A DNA stretch of 64,000 nt from Pseudomonas sp. sp1636 (GCF_030376615.1 NZ_JARRAB010000002.1:186001-250000); one strand, 5' to 3'; numbered from the stretch's first letter, positions 17,035-26,025 are shown. A program made the numbers and translations. The notes: a model not told the origin generated them from the letters alone.

Positions 17035-17652
17035 ATGAGCAGCCAATTGGCCAACCTCAATGAAGATCAGCGCGATGCCTTGCAGGAACTGATGAACGTG
17101 GCCATGGGCCAGGGCGCCGACCGTCTGGCGCGCTTGACCGAAACCTTCGTCACCCTGTCAGTGCCCCGCATCCATGCCGTCGACGTGACCAACACCGGCG
17201 TGCTGAGTCAGCTGATGATCGCCAGTCAGCCGGCCATCATTACCCGTCAGTCCTTTCTCGGCCGACTGCGCGGCGAGGTGATGGTGTGCTTTGGCGAGAA
17301 CGGTGCCGATCAGTTAGCCGACTTGATGGGCTATGAAGGAGTGGAAAAACACAGCATTCAGGATGAGCTGATGCTGGACGTCACCAATATCCTCACCGGC
17401 GCCTGCATCAATGGCCTGGCGCAGCAGGTCGAAATCAAGGTGAACTACGGTTCGCCCTCACTGCTGTCCCATGGGCGTTCGCTGCAGGAAGTGCTTGGCG
17501 CCGAGGAATTGCGTGGCTATCAGGCGCTGGTGCTGGAAATCCACTTCGAGGTGGCGACCCACAGCTTCTATTGCGACCTGTTGGTGTGCATCACCGAAGA
17601 TACGGTGGCCACCGTTATCGCCGTGATCGATCAGTTGTTGAGCGATATCTAG
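17035..17652 (+). CDS. CheC/CheX-family receiver phosphatase
   Basis: 205-residue protein of the CheC-FliY-CheX family, which dephosphorylates CheY-type receivers. The first signature (D-x3-E-x2-N-x22-P) is intact at D14, E18, N21 and P44. A second copy near residues 111-118 has Asp (D115) in place of Glu but keeps N118, so one or both sites may be active. Its ATG abuts the stop of the receiver gene. Classic CheC works with CheD, and no cheD is nearby, so this is a dedicated partner of the neighbouring receiver. Confidence 0.82.
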   Translation: MSSQLANLNEDQRDALQELMNVAMGQGADRLARLTETFVTLSVPRIHAVDVTNTGVLSQLMIASQPAIITRQSFLGRLRGEVMVCFGENGADQLADLMGYEGVEKHSIQDELMLDVTNILTGACINGLAQQVEIKVNYGSPSLLSHGRSLQEVLGAEELRGYQALVLEIHFEVATHSFYCDLLVCITEDTVATVIAVIDQLLSDI

Positions 17653-17768
17653 CCGGCTGTTCGAGAATGTCGGTGGCGATAGGTGGCGCCGGGGGGCAAC
17701 GTCTGTACGCCCCGGTTCAAGGTATGGATGTTGTTGGGCTTCGTTCCTCGGCACCAGTTTACAGTTCG

Positions 17769-17803
17769 GAGCCAGGCGCTCTTCTTGGGCAGCCGCCTGG
17801 CTC
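17769..17803 (+). repeat. Perfect 10-bp inverted repeat before the histidine kinase gene
   Basis: GAGCCAGGCG and CGCCTGGCTC are separated by 15 bases and end 24 bases before the kinase ATG. No T-run follows, so it is not a standard terminator; an mRNA leader structure or operator are alternatives. A smaller hairpin, CCGGGG/CCCCGG, lies upstream at 17689-17715. Confidence 0.5.
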
Positions 17804-17827
17804 ACCTTATCGGAATAAGGATGCGAG

Positions 17828-19162
17828 ATGACGTCTGCACCAGGAGAAGCATTGGCCGCGGAGTTGGTGGCGGTGCTGCAGAGCATCAACCTTGGCGTGC
17901 TGCTGCTCGATAGCCAGTGCCGGGTGGTGTTCTGGAACGATTTCATGGCGATCCACAGCGGCAAGGACTGCGCCGAGGTCAGGGGGCGGTCGCTGTTCGA
18001 GTTGTTTCCGGAGTTGCCGCGGCTCTGGGTACAGAAGAAAATCGATGGGGTTTTCGCCTTGCAGAACCTGGCGTTCACCTCTTGGCAGCAACGCCCGCAC
18101 CTGTTCAGCTTCTCCGGCAGCCGGCCCATCACCGGCTCGACCGAAATGATGTACCAGGACTGCACCTTTTCGCCGCTGATCGAGGCCGCAGGCACGGTCA
18201 AATATGTCTGCCTGACCATCTCCGATGCCACCGAAACCGCTGCCCAGCATCTGCAGCTGGAGCGCCTCAATCAATTGCTACTCGCGGAAAAGAGCGAGCA
18301 GGCGCGGCTGATTAGCAAGCTTGAAGACGCTCAGGCGCAATTGCTGCAGTCGGAAAAAATGGCGGCGATCGGCCAGTTGGCGGCGGGCGTAGCCCACGAG
18401 ATCAATAATCCGGTGGGTTATGTCTATTCCAACTTCAGCAGCCTGGAGCGTTATGTCGGCGACCTGTTCCGCCTGATCGAGAGCTACCAGGCGGTGGTAG
18501 CCGAACATCCGGATGCGGCCTTGCGCGGGAAGCTGGAGCAGGCCAACCAGAGCCTGGATTACGATTTTCTGCGCAGTGACATGGCCGATCTGGTGCGTGA
18601 GTCGCGCCAGGGCCTGGAGCGGGTTAAGCAGATCGTGCAGGATCTGCGCGATTTCTCCCATATCGACTCGGGCGACTGGCAGGAGGCCGATTTGCACAAG
18701 GGGCTCGACAGCACGCTCAACGTGATCTGGAACGAGATCAAGTTCAAGGCCGAGGTGGTCAAGCACTATGGCGAGTTGCCGCCGGTGCAGTGCCTGGGCT
18801 CGCAACTCAATCAGGTGTTCATGAACCTGATCATCAACGCCGCCCATGCCATCGAGGAGCAGGGCACTATCTGGCTGGAGACCGGAAGCCAAGATGATTG
18901 GGTGTTCGTGCGGGTGCGTGACAGTGGCAGCGGTATTGCCCCGGAGCATCTGACCCGCTTGTTCGACCCCTTCTTCACCACCAAACCGGTCGGGCAGGGC
19001 ACCGGTCTTGGACTGTCGGTGTCTTACAGCATTGTGGCCAAGCACCACGGTCGTCTGGAGATCGAGAGCGAACTTGGCAAAGGCACGGCGTTCACCGTCT
19101 GGCTGCCACGCCGTCAGCCGCCGCCAGACGAGAGCGCGGCCGGTCTGGATCAGGACGGGTGA
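17828..19162 (+). CDS. Soluble PAS-domain sensor histidine kinase
   Basis: 444-residue kinase without transmembrane helices, so it is cytoplasmic. An N-terminal PAS domain spans about residues 10-135, a coiled coil about 140-178, then the H-box with phospho-acceptor H190 (GVAHEINNPVGY) and a HATPase domain with N-box NLIINAAHAI, DSGSGI, a phenylalanine-rich segment LFDPFFTTK and GTGLGLSVSYS. No receiver is fused, and the CheY-like receiver with its phosphatase is encoded just upstream on the same strand. The signal sensed by the PAS domain is unknown. AAGGAT precedes the ATG. Confidence 0.9.
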   Translation: MTSAPGEALAAELVAVLQSINLGVLLLDSQCRVVFWNDFMAIHSGKDCAEVRGRSLFELFPELPRLWVQKKIDGVFALQNLAFTSWQQRPHLFSFSGSRPITGSTEMMYQDCTFSPLIEAAGTVKYVCLTISDATETAAQHLQLERLNQLLLAEKSEQARLISKLEDAQAQLLQSEKMAAIGQLAAGVAHEINNPVGYVYSNFSSLERYVGDLFRLIESYQAVVAEHPDAALRGKLEQANQSLDYDFLRSDMADLVRESRQGLERVKQIVQDLRDFSHIDSGDWQEADLHKGLDSTLNVIWNEIKFKAEVVKHYGELPPVQCLGSQLNQVFMNLIINAAHAIEEQGTIWLETGSQDDWVFVRVRDSGSGIAPEHLTRLFDPFFTTKPVGQGTGLGLSVSYSIVAKHHGRLEIESELGKGTAFTVWLPRRQPPPDESAAGLDQDG

Positions 19163-19237
19163 CGGCTTGCAGGATGCCTGCATCGTCGCCCGCCGAGGCT
19201 GCCTGGTTATCCAAAGGGATCAATGACTTGCAAAGTG

Positions 19238-19276
19238 GCGCAGCCGGAGGCCGGAAAGCCGGCGGCTGCGGCTTTT
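19238..19276 (+). terminator. Intrinsic terminator after the histidine kinase gene
   Basis: CGCAGCCG and CGGCTGCG form an 8-bp perfect outer stem with further G/C pairing inside, followed by CTTTT. It lies 76 bases past the kinase stop and separates the kinase from cheV. The rest of the 300-base gap 19163-19466 holds only promoter-like bits. Confidence 0.75.
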
Positions 19277-19416
19277 AGCGCAAGGCAATGCTTTGCGGGG
19301 GGCATTTGTCGGCGGGGTCGCCGCTACTCTGCGGGTGTGCCGATAGCGCTTGGCTGGCACCGTTGCGCTGGCTCGTGCAAGATAACGCCTGATTGGCTGC
19401 AGCGCTGTCGCTCCTG

Positions 19417-19424
19417 GCCGATAC
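19417..19424 (+). promoter_or_regulatory. Possible flagellar sigma (FliA) -10 element before cheV
   Basis: GCCGATAC matches the FliA -10 consensus GCCGATAA at 7 of 8 bases and lies 42 bases before cheV, whose function suits FliA control. The matching TAAA -35 is not seen at the right distance (TGCA). Another GCCGATAG lies further upstream, near 19340, also without a -35. Confidence 0.3.
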
Positions 19425-19466
19425 CCTTGCTGTAACTGGACTCGATAAAACAATTTGGAGCGCGCA

Positions 19467-20402
19467 ATGGCTGGCATTCTCGACTCGGTGGATCAACGCA
19501 CCCAACTGGTGGGCGAGAACCGTCTGGAAATCCTGATGTTTCGTCTGGCCGGGCGGCAGTTGTTCGCGATCAACGTGTTCAAGGTGCAGGAAGTCCTGCA
19601 GATGCCCAAGCTGACGCTCATGCCGCACCGCCATCGGTTTGTCTGCGGGGTGGTCAGTCTGCGTGGCCAGACCTTGCCGGTAATCGACCTGTCGCAAGCC
19701 ATTGGCATGCGCCCGATAGTGCCGGATGAGCGCAGCACCATCATCGTCACCGAATACAACCGGTCGGTGCAGGCCTTTCTGGTTGGCGGTGTCGAGCGCA
19801 TTCTCAACCTCAATTGGGAATCCATCTTGCCACCGCCCGGTGGTGCAGGTCGCCAGCATTACCTGACGGCGATCACCAAGACCGAAGAACAGTTGGTGGA
19901 AATCATCGATGTGGAAAAGGTGCTGGCCGAGATCGTGCCCTACAACGCCAAGATTTCCGGTGAGCGCCTGGCCGACCCGCTGTTGGAGCGCGCGCGCGGG
20001 CGTGAGGTGCTGCTGGTGGATGACTCCAGCGTGGCCTTGGCGCAGTTGCGCGAGACCTTGTCGCAGTTGGGCTTGAAAATGCATGTCGCCACCGACGGCC
20101 TGAAAGGCCTGAACATGCTGAAGAAATGGGCGGATGCCGGTGAGGTGATGACCGACAAGCTGTTGATGGTGTTCACCGATGCAGAAATGCCGGAGATGGA
20201 CGGTTATCGCCTGACCACCGAAATTCGTCAGGATCCACGCCTGAAGGATCTCTATGTGGTGCTGCACACCTCGCTGTCCGGCAGCTTCAACGAAGCCATG
20301 GTGAAAAAGGTCGGTTGCGACAACTTCCTCTCCAAATTCCAGCCGGACAAACTGGTCGACGTGATCGGCGAGCGCCTGGCGCTGGACGAGACAACCGCGT
20401 AG
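19467..20402 (+). CDS. cheV: Chemotaxis coupling protein CheV
   Basis: 311-residue fusion of an N-terminal CheW-like coupling domain (FRLAGRQLFAINVFKVQEV through about residue 160) and a C-terminal receiver domain (VLLVDDSSVALAQLRETL, acceptor aspartate in VFTDAEMPEMDG, lysine in FLSKF). It couples chemoreceptors to CheA and may act as a phosphate sink. Start chosen at ATG 19467, which has TTGGAG 6 bases upstream; an ATG 12 bases earlier is in frame but less well placed. It stands alone, separated from the kinase module by a terminator. Confidence 0.93.
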   Translation: MAGILDSVDQRTQLVGENRLEILMFRLAGRQLFAINVFKVQEVLQMPKLTLMPHRHRFVCGVVSLRGQTLPVIDLSQAIGMRPIVPDERSTIIVTEYNRSVQAFLVGGVERILNLNWESILPPPGGAGRQHYLTAITKTEEQLVEIIDVEKVLAEIVPYNAKISGERLADPLLERARGREVLLVDDSSVALAQLRETLSQLGLKMHVATDGLKGLNMLKKWADAGEVMTDKLLMVFTDAEMPEMDGYRLTTEIRQDPRLKDLYVVLHTSLSGSFNEAMVKKVGCDNFLSKFQPDKLVDVIGERLALDETTA

Positions 20403-20433
20403 GGCGCCTCGGCGCGCAGCGCCAGCCTAGCCG

Positions 20434-20919
20434 CTACTGCTGCTCGCCGAGCCGTTGGCGCAGTTGCTCGATGCGTTTGCGGTTGACGCCGAAATCCGCG
20501 TAGCCCAGGCGTGAGGCCGAGCGCACATCGACGGCGTGCTCGCCAATCAGGAATTCCACGTCATCGACGAAGCGCAGCACCTGGCTGCTGAATTCGGCGC
20601 GCAGATAATTCGTCTCTTGCTCGATCAGGCGTGCCCGCGGTTCGTCGGCTAATAGCTTGACCAGCAGTGCCCGGGTCTGGCTCGGGCTACCGCGCAGCGG
20701 CAGCGGTTCGATCCGCTGCTCCTCGTCGCCGGTTTGGCTGTTGACGCAGTTGGGCGACTCCGGGCAGGGTGCCAGACGGCCGTCGCGTACGCCCAGGTTG
20801 TCCGGCGGGCTGGCGCTACAGGCGCTCAGCAGCACCAGCAGGGGCAAACCCAACGCGGGCTTGTGAGTACGCCGGGTTACTCGTATAAGGGGTTTTTGCC
20901 GAGCGGGAAGCTGGTTCAT
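20434..20919 (-). CDS. DUF1499 lipoprotein
   Basis: 161-residue protein with a DUF1499 domain (LAPCPESPNCVNSQ at the start, FVDDVEFLI and VRSASRLGYADFGVNRKRIE further on). A long basic N-region precedes a short hydrophobic core and a lipobox (LLSAC), so it is probably a lipoprotein. The ATG at 20919 overlaps the start codon of the divergent MOSC gene, and its ribosome binding site (GGAGAG) lies inside the coding sequence of that neighbour. Function unknown. Confidence 0.8.
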   Translation of the reverse strand: MNQLPARQKPLIRVTRRTHKPALGLPLLVLLSACSASPPDNLGVRDGRLAPCPESPNCVNSQTGDEEQRIEPLPLRGSPSQTRALLVKLLADEPRARLIEQETNYLRAEFSSQVLRFVDDVEFLIGEHAVDVRSASRLGYADFGVNRKRIEQLRQRLGEQQ

Positions 20920-21721
20920 GTTACGTCTCTCCGAGTTGTACCGTTACCCATTGAAGTCTGCCATCGCCGAACCGCTGAGCCAGATTCAGCTGGATGCCTT
21001 GGGCGTGGTTGGTGACCGTCGCTGGATGGTAGTCGATGCCCAGAATGGACGCTTTTTGACCCAGCGTGCATTGCCGCATATGAGCCAATTGCTGGCGCGG
21101 CACAATGCGGCGGGTGGCCTGACCCTGAGTGCGGCCGGCTTTCCGGCGCTCGAGGTGCCCTTGCCGAAGGCCGATGCAGCGTTGCGCGGGGTGTTCATCT
21201 GGAGCGACAGCCTGTATGTCCCGGATGCGGGCGATGAGGCGGCGGAATGGTTGAGTCGCTTTATCGGCAAGCCCTGTCGGCTGGTGCATGTGCCCGCCGA
21301 GCGCGCCCGCTATATCGCCGGCAACCTCAGTGCGCAAGAGAAGGTCGGCTTCGCCGACGGCTTCCCTGTGCTGTTGATCGGCCAGGCTTCGCTGGATGAT
21401 TTGTCGGCGCGGGTCGGCCGGCCGCTGGAGATGCTGCGTTTCCGGCCGAATCTGGTGATCGAGGGCGGCGCGGCCTACGCCGAAGACAGCTGGCGGCGGA
21501 TTCGCATTGGTGGCACTGAGTTTCGCGTGGCCAAGGGCTGCACTCGCTGCATCATCCCGACCCTGGATCCGCTGACCGGCGAGCGCAGCGCCGACCGTGA
21601 ACCGCTGGCGACTCTGAAGACCTACCGCGCCCGTGATGGCGAGGTGTATTTCGGCCAGAACCTGATCAATCAAGGTGCCGGCGAGCTGACGGTCGGTATG
21701 CCGGTTGAGGTGTTGGAGTAA
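20918..21721 (+). CDS. MOSC-domain molybdoenzyme-like protein
   Basis: 267-residue protein with an N-terminal MOSC beta-barrel domain (YRYPLKSAIAEPL ... GDRRWMVVD) and a C-terminal MOSC domain with the conserved cysteine region KGCTRCIIPTLDP. Relatives include YcbX and mARC, which reduce N-hydroxylated compounds with a molybdenum cofactor; YcbX itself also carries a C-terminal 2Fe-2S domain that is absent here. The genome makes the cofactor (mobA, moaB and moeA lie about 12 kb away). Start overlaps the divergent DUF1499 start by two bases; GGAAG precedes the ATG. Confidence 0.85.
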   Translation: MLRLSELYRYPLKSAIAEPLSQIQLDALGVVGDRRWMVVDAQNGRFLTQRALPHMSQLLARHNAAGGLTLSAAGFPALEVPLPKADAALRGVFIWSDSLYVPDAGDEAAEWLSRFIGKPCRLVHVPAERARYIAGNLSAQEKVGFADGFPVLLIGQASLDDLSARVGRPLEMLRFRPNLVIEGGAAYAEDSWRRIRIGGTEFRVAKGCTRCIIPTLDPLTGERSADREPLATLKTYRARDGEVYFGQNLINQGAGELTVGMPVEVLE

Positions 21722-21736
21722 GAGGCATAAGCCATA

Positions 21737-21793
21737 AGCTGCAAGTAAAAGCCTGGTGGGCTGCTTAAGCCCCAGTCTGATTGGCTTGCAGCT
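21737..21793. repeat. Nested inverted repeat between convergent MOSC and slt genes
   Basis: AGCTGCAAG (21737-21745) pairs perfectly with CTTGCAGCT (21785-21793); inside lies a second hairpin, GGGCT/AGCCC. It sits in the 77-base gap between convergent stops and probably acts as a bidirectional terminator. GGCTTGCAGCT also occurs near 5259, so part of it is a dispersed motif. Confidence 0.5.
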
Positions 21794-21798
21794 AAAAC

Positions 21799-23727
21799 CT
21801 ACTGATCGTCGAAATAACGCTCGTGCCAGGCAATCAGTGGTTGCGGCGCGTTGAGCTTCTGCCCGTAGATCACCGAATAAGACAACACGTTCTGTACATA
21901 CTGCCGGGTCTCGTCGAACGGAATGTTCTCGATCCAGACGTCGTAGGCCAGGTGGTCGGCACCGCGCAACCATTGGCGCACGCGTCCGGGGCCAGCGTTG
22001 TAGGCGGCCGAGGCGAGTACGCGGTTGCCGTTGAATTGACCGTAAACCTGGCTCAGGTAGGCGGCGCCGAGCTGAATGTTCACATTCGGCAGCAGGGCAT
22101 TGTTCGGGTTGCCCAAGGGGATGCCAAACTTGCGCGCGGTTTCCTTGGCGGTCGCCGGCATCAGCTGCATCAGGCCCATGGCCCCGACCGGGGACTTGGC
22201 GTCGGCCATGAAGGCGCTTTCCTGGCGGGTAATGGCAAACACCCAGCTGGAATGCAGGCCGCGCTTCTTCGACTCGATGGTCAGTGGCTCGCGGTGAACC
22301 ATGGGGAAGCGCACGTCCAGATCGTCCCAATATTGCGCCTGGCTGATGGTGCGGATCGCCGGAAAGTACCACTCCATGTCGTAGGCCAGGCGCGCTTGGG
22401 CAACCAGTTCATCACGGCTGAACAGGCGACTGACGTGATACCACTCGCGGCGGCCATCGACGATCTGGCCACGCTCGTGGAACTCCATGGCGCGGCGAAT
22501 ACCGGCGGCGTTGCGTACCTTTTGCACCGTCTTGGCTGACAGTAGCAGCGGTTTGTTGTTCAGTTGGTAAGGTGCCTTGACTTGGTCGGCGGCCATGAAA
22601 CCGTAGAAATCACGCTCCTTGGCCAGGCCCAGGTAGAGCGCTTGCGGTTCCTGGCTGTTGGGCTGGGCCAGCTGCAGGCTGCGCGCCTGCCAGTAACGCC
22701 AGCGGTTGCTCTGGCCCAGCTCTTTGGGCATTTGCCGGGTCAGTTGGTGCGCTTCGTTCCAGCGGCCGAGGCGCAGCAGCAGGCGCGCACGCCATTCGCT
22801 GACGGTGTTGTCGCGCAGTTGCGGGTCGTACTGCGCCATCACCTGGAGTGCGCGGGCGTCGAAGCGTTTCGCCAGGGTCAGGCCGATTTCGCGGGCGATG
22901 GCGACTTGCTCGTCGCTGGAAAACTTCATGCGTCGGGCATAGCCATCCAGCAGCGTCAGGGCTTTTTCCGGATCCTGTCGGGCCAGGCGGCGCAGGCCCA
23001 GGCCAACTACATCGGCCATGGCCTGGTCGTTGGGGCTGAAACGAGCGGTTTGACTGAGGATTTGTGGTTTCTGTGCCACTTCCAGCAACAGCTTGCCGTG
23101 GTTGCCCAGGGTCGGCAGACCCTTGATCAGAAAGCTGGCCAGGCCGTAGTTGCGGGTCTCGGCAGCCAGTTTGGCGCGCTTCCAGCGCATGGCTTCGGTG
23201 AGTTGGCCCTTGCCGGCCCACTGCTCGAACAACGGGTCGCAGGCGTTGGGTTGCGACTTGCCGACCAGCCAGAGTTTCTCGGCGGTGGCAAAACCCTCGG
23301 CAAGCATGCCCTGGCCCAACTGGTATTGCCCGTACAGGCAGTCCAGTTCAGTGAAGTTCAGCGCGGGATCATAGTGGTTGATGAAGGTTTGCCATTCGCC
23401 GCGCTCGGCCAGCCAACGCAGCCAGCGCAGTTTCATCCAGCTGGCCTGGGGCAGGTCGCCATGTTCGGCAAGGAACTTTTCGATTTCGTCATTGCTGGCC
23501 CATTTGAGCCGGGCAGTCAGTTCTTCATACGCCAGGTAAGGCTCCAGCGGGTAATCGCGCAGGGCATTGGCGTAGCGCTGATAGGGGCCTTTGTCGCCTT
23601 TGGCCAGGGCGGCTTTGGCCTCGTCATAGTACTGGCGTTGCTGGGTCAGGCTGGCAGCCTGAGCTGCTGCGGCTGTCGCGGCAGAGAGGATCAAGCAGGA
23701 GAACAGGCGAAACAGGCGACCGCGCAT
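21799..23727 (-). CDS. slt: Soluble lytic murein transglycosylase Slt
   Basis: Periplasmic enzyme that cleaves peptidoglycan glycan strands to 1,6-anhydro-muropeptides. A signal peptide (MRGRLFRLFSCLILSAATAAAAQA) is followed by a long helical superhelix (about residues 30-480) and a lysozyme-like catalytic domain with E503 in AITRQESAF, then GLMQLMPATA and AAYNAGPGRV. Length 642 residues matches the Slt family. Start chosen at 23727 with GGAAG upstream; an earlier in-frame ATG would add 43 residues before the signal peptide. Its products feed the recycling enzymes encoded at 38-40 kb. Confidence 0.95.
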   Translation of the reverse strand: MRGRLFRLFSCLILSAATAAAAQAASLTQQRQYYDEAKAALAKGDKGPYQRYANALRDYPLEPYLAYEELTARLKWASNDEIEKFLAEHGDLPQASWMKLRWLRWLAERGEWQTFINHYDPALNFTELDCLYGQYQLGQGMLAEGFATAEKLWLVGKSQPNACDPLFEQWAGKGQLTEAMRWKRAKLAAETRNYGLASFLIKGLPTLGNHGKLLLEVAQKPQILSQTARFSPNDQAMADVVGLGLRRLARQDPEKALTLLDGYARRMKFSSDEQVAIAREIGLTLAKRFDARALQVMAQYDPQLRDNTVSEWRARLLLRLGRWNEAHQLTRQMPKELGQSNRWRYWQARSLQLAQPNSQEPQALYLGLAKERDFYGFMAADQVKAPYQLNNKPLLLSAKTVQKVRNAAGIRRAMEFHERGQIVDGRREWYHVSRLFSRDELVAQARLAYDMEWYFPAIRTISQAQYWDDLDVRFPMVHREPLTIESKKRGLHSSWVFAITRQESAFMADAKSPVGAMGLMQLMPATAKETARKFGIPLGNPNNALLPNVNIQLGAAYLSQVYGQFNGNRVLASAAYNAGPGRVRQWLRGADHLAYDVWIENIPFDETRQYVQNVLSYSVIYGQKLNAPQPLIAWHERYFDDQ

Positions 23728-24044
23728 GACACTTCCGGGTAAGCAATTGGGAGAGGCGGCGGTAAAACCGGCGCTTGATGCCTCTAGCTTAGCCTTTTGC
23801 CGGGGGCAGGCGAAAGCCGCGCTGCCGACTGGCGCCTCAATGAAAATTGCCCGCAAACTCGCTGCGCATCTCGGTTAGAATGCGCGCCCAGTTTTTGTCG
23901 ACGCCTGCGGGTATCGGTAAATGAGTTTTTGCGCTGATGAACATCCGCAGAACGGGGCTGAAACGCGCAGATATCTGTTCATCTCCTGCGCTTTCGCCGC
24001 CGTTACCTGCGGGTTTAGCAGTCGCTGTATTGTCGAGGCGTGCC
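23728..24044. other. Divergent intergenic region slt / uup
   Basis: 317 bases without a convincing gene. TAGAAT at 23876-23881 could be a -10 for uup, but no -35 is well spaced. A frame open upstream of uup from 23937 encodes sequence unlike the family and is not taken as coding. Confidence 0.4.
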
Positions 24045-25964
24045 ATGACCCTGCTTAAGTTCACCGATGTTTCCCTGGCCTACGGCGCCATGCCGCTGCT
24101 GGACAAGGTGTCTTGGCAGATTGCCCGTGGCGAGCGGGCGTGCATCATCGGCCGTAACGGCACCGGCAAGTCGAGCATGTTGAAGCTGGTCAAGGGCGAC
24201 CAGAAGCCCGATGACGGCTCGGTCTGGCGCGCGCCGGGGCTGAAGATCGGCGAGTTGCCGCAAGAGCTGCCGGTCGCCGACGGGCGAACCGTTTTCGATG
24301 TGGTGGCCCAAGGCCTGGACGGGGTCGGCGAACTGCTGGCGCAATATCACCACCTGAGCCAAAACATCGTCACCGACGCCGATCTGGACAAGCTCATGCA
24401 TGTCCAGCACGACCTCGAGGCCCGTGACGGCTGGCGTCTGCAGCAACTGGTCGACAGCACCCTGAGCCGTTTGCAGTTGCCGGCCGACAAGACCCTGGCC
24501 GAACTCTCCGGTGGCTGGCGGCGGCGGGTGCTGCTGGCCCAGGCGCTGGTCTCCGAGCCGGATCTGCTGTTGCTCGACGAGCCGACCAACCACCTGGACA
24601 TCGGCGCTATCGCCTGGCTGGAAGAGGCGCTGCTGGGCTTCAGCGGCGCCGTGTTGTTCATTACCCACGACCGTTCCTTCCTGCAGAACCTGGCCACGCG
24701 CATCCTCGAACTGGATCGCGGCGGCTTGATCGACTGGAACGGCGATTACGCCAGCTTCCTGGTGCACAAAGAGGCCACTCTGGCCGCCGAAGAAGTGGCC
24801 AATGCGTTGTTCGACAAGCGCCTGGCTCAGGAAGAAGTGTGGATTCGCCAGGGCATCAAGGCGCGCCGCACCCGTAACGAAGGGCGCGTGCGGGCGTTGA
24901 AGGCCTTGCGGGTCGAGCGCAGCGAGCGCCGTGAACGGACCGGCAAAGCCAATATCCAGCTCGACACCGCCGATAAATCCGGCAAGCAGGTGATGGTGCT
25001 GGAGAACGTCAGTTTCGCCCATCCGGGCGGGCCGTTGCTGGTCAAGGACTTCTCCATGGTGCTGCAGCGCGAGGATCGTATCGGCCTGCTCGGCGCCAAC
25101 GGTACCGGCAAGACCACCTTGCTGAAGTTGATGCTCGGCGGTTTGCAGCCGAGCAGCGGCAGCGTCAAGGAGGGCACGCGCATCGACGTGGCTTACTTCG
25201 ACCAGCTGCGCCACCAGCTCGATCTGGAAAAAACCGTGATCGACAACGTCGCCGAAGGCCGCGACTTCATCGAGATCGATGGGCAAAGCCGGCATGTGCT
25301 GAGCTACCTGGGCGACTTCCTGTTCAGTCCGCAGCGTGCTCGCACGCCGGTCAAGGCCTTGTCCGGTGGCGAGCGTGCGCGCCTGCTGCTGGCCAAGCTG
25401 TTCAGCAAGCCGGCCAACCTGCTGGTGCTGGACGAGCCGACCAACGACCTCGATGTGGAAACCCTCGAGCTGCTCGAGGAGGTCTTGCTGACCTTTAAGG
25501 GCACCGTGCTGATGGTCAGTCACGACCGGGCCTTCCTCGATAACGTGGTGACCAGCACCCTGGTCTTCGAAGGCGAGGGTCAGGTGCGCGAATACGTCGG
25601 CGGTTATCAGGACTGGCTGCGTCAGGGCGGTTCGCCGCGCTTGCTCGGGGTTGGCGAAAGCAAGGCCGGCAAGGCCGAACTGGCGTCTGCCGTGGTCGAG
25701 GCGGCGCCTGCACCTGTGCCGGCGGCCGCGGCCGCTCCGGTTGCGAAGAAGAAACTCAGTTACAAGGTGCAGCGCGAGCTGGAGGCGCTGCCCGCGCAGA
25801 TCGATGCGCTGGAAGTGCAGATCGTCGCACTGGAGGCGCAAATCGGCGCCCCGGCGTTTTACCAGCAATCCGCAGAAAAAAGTGCCGAGGTGCTGGCTCG
25901 TTTGCAAAGCCAGCAGCATGAACTGGATAAACTGCTGGAGCGTTGGGCCGAGTTGGAAGGCTGA
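24045..25964 (+). CDS. uup: ABC-F ATPase Uup
   Basis: Cytoplasmic ABC-F protein of 639 residues with no membrane domain. Two ATPase domains: Walker A GRNGTGKSS (near 36), signature LSGGWRRRVLLAQAL, Walker B LLLLDEPTNHLD; then GANGTGKTT, LSGGERARLLLAKL and LLVLDEPTNDLD. The two are joined by a charged linker, and the protein ends in a C-terminal domain after an Ala/Pro-rich stretch (AAPAPVPAAAAAPVA), including a coiled coil (LEALPAQIDALEVQIVALEAQI). That C-terminal coiled coil is the Uup hallmark. Family members act on ribosomes or branched DNA and suppress transposon excision. ATG chosen at 24045, at the start of the conserved domain. Confidence 0.93.
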   Translation: MTLLKFTDVSLAYGAMPLLDKVSWQIARGERACIIGRNGTGKSSMLKLVKGDQKPDDGSVWRAPGLKIGELPQELPVADGRTVFDVVAQGLDGVGELLAQYHHLSQNIVTDADLDKLMHVQHDLEARDGWRLQQLVDSTLSRLQLPADKTLAELSGGWRRRVLLAQALVSEPDLLLLDEPTNHLDIGAIAWLEEALLGFSGAVLFITHDRSFLQNLATRILELDRGGLIDWNGDYASFLVHKEATLAAEEVANALFDKRLAQEEVWIRQGIKARRTRNEGRVRALKALRVERSERRERTGKANIQLDTADKSGKQVMVLENVSFAHPGGPLLVKDFSMVLQREDRIGLLGANGTGKTTLLKLMLGGLQPSSGSVKEGTRIDVAYFDQLRHQLDLEKTVIDNVAEGRDFIEIDGQSRHVLSYLGDFLFSPQRARTPVKALSGGERARLLLAKLFSKPANLLVLDEPTNDLDVETLELLEEVLLTFKGTVLMVSHDRAFLDNVVTSTLVFEGEGQVREYVGGYQDWLRQGGSPRLLGVGESKAGKAELASAVVEAAPAPVPAAAAAPVAKKKLSYKVQRELEALPAQIDALEVQIVALEAQIGAPAFYQQSAEKSAEVLARLQSQQHELDKLLERWAELEG

Positions 25965-26025
25965 GTTCTTCTGCCGCGGCTGATTATCCTTAAGCAGAAC
26001 CTCAAGAAGTCTGGCGGAGACACGC

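Noticed and set aside
22564..23742. Open frame of 392 codons opposite slt
   Set aside because: Complement shadow of the transglycosylase gene, with no ribosome site or motif.
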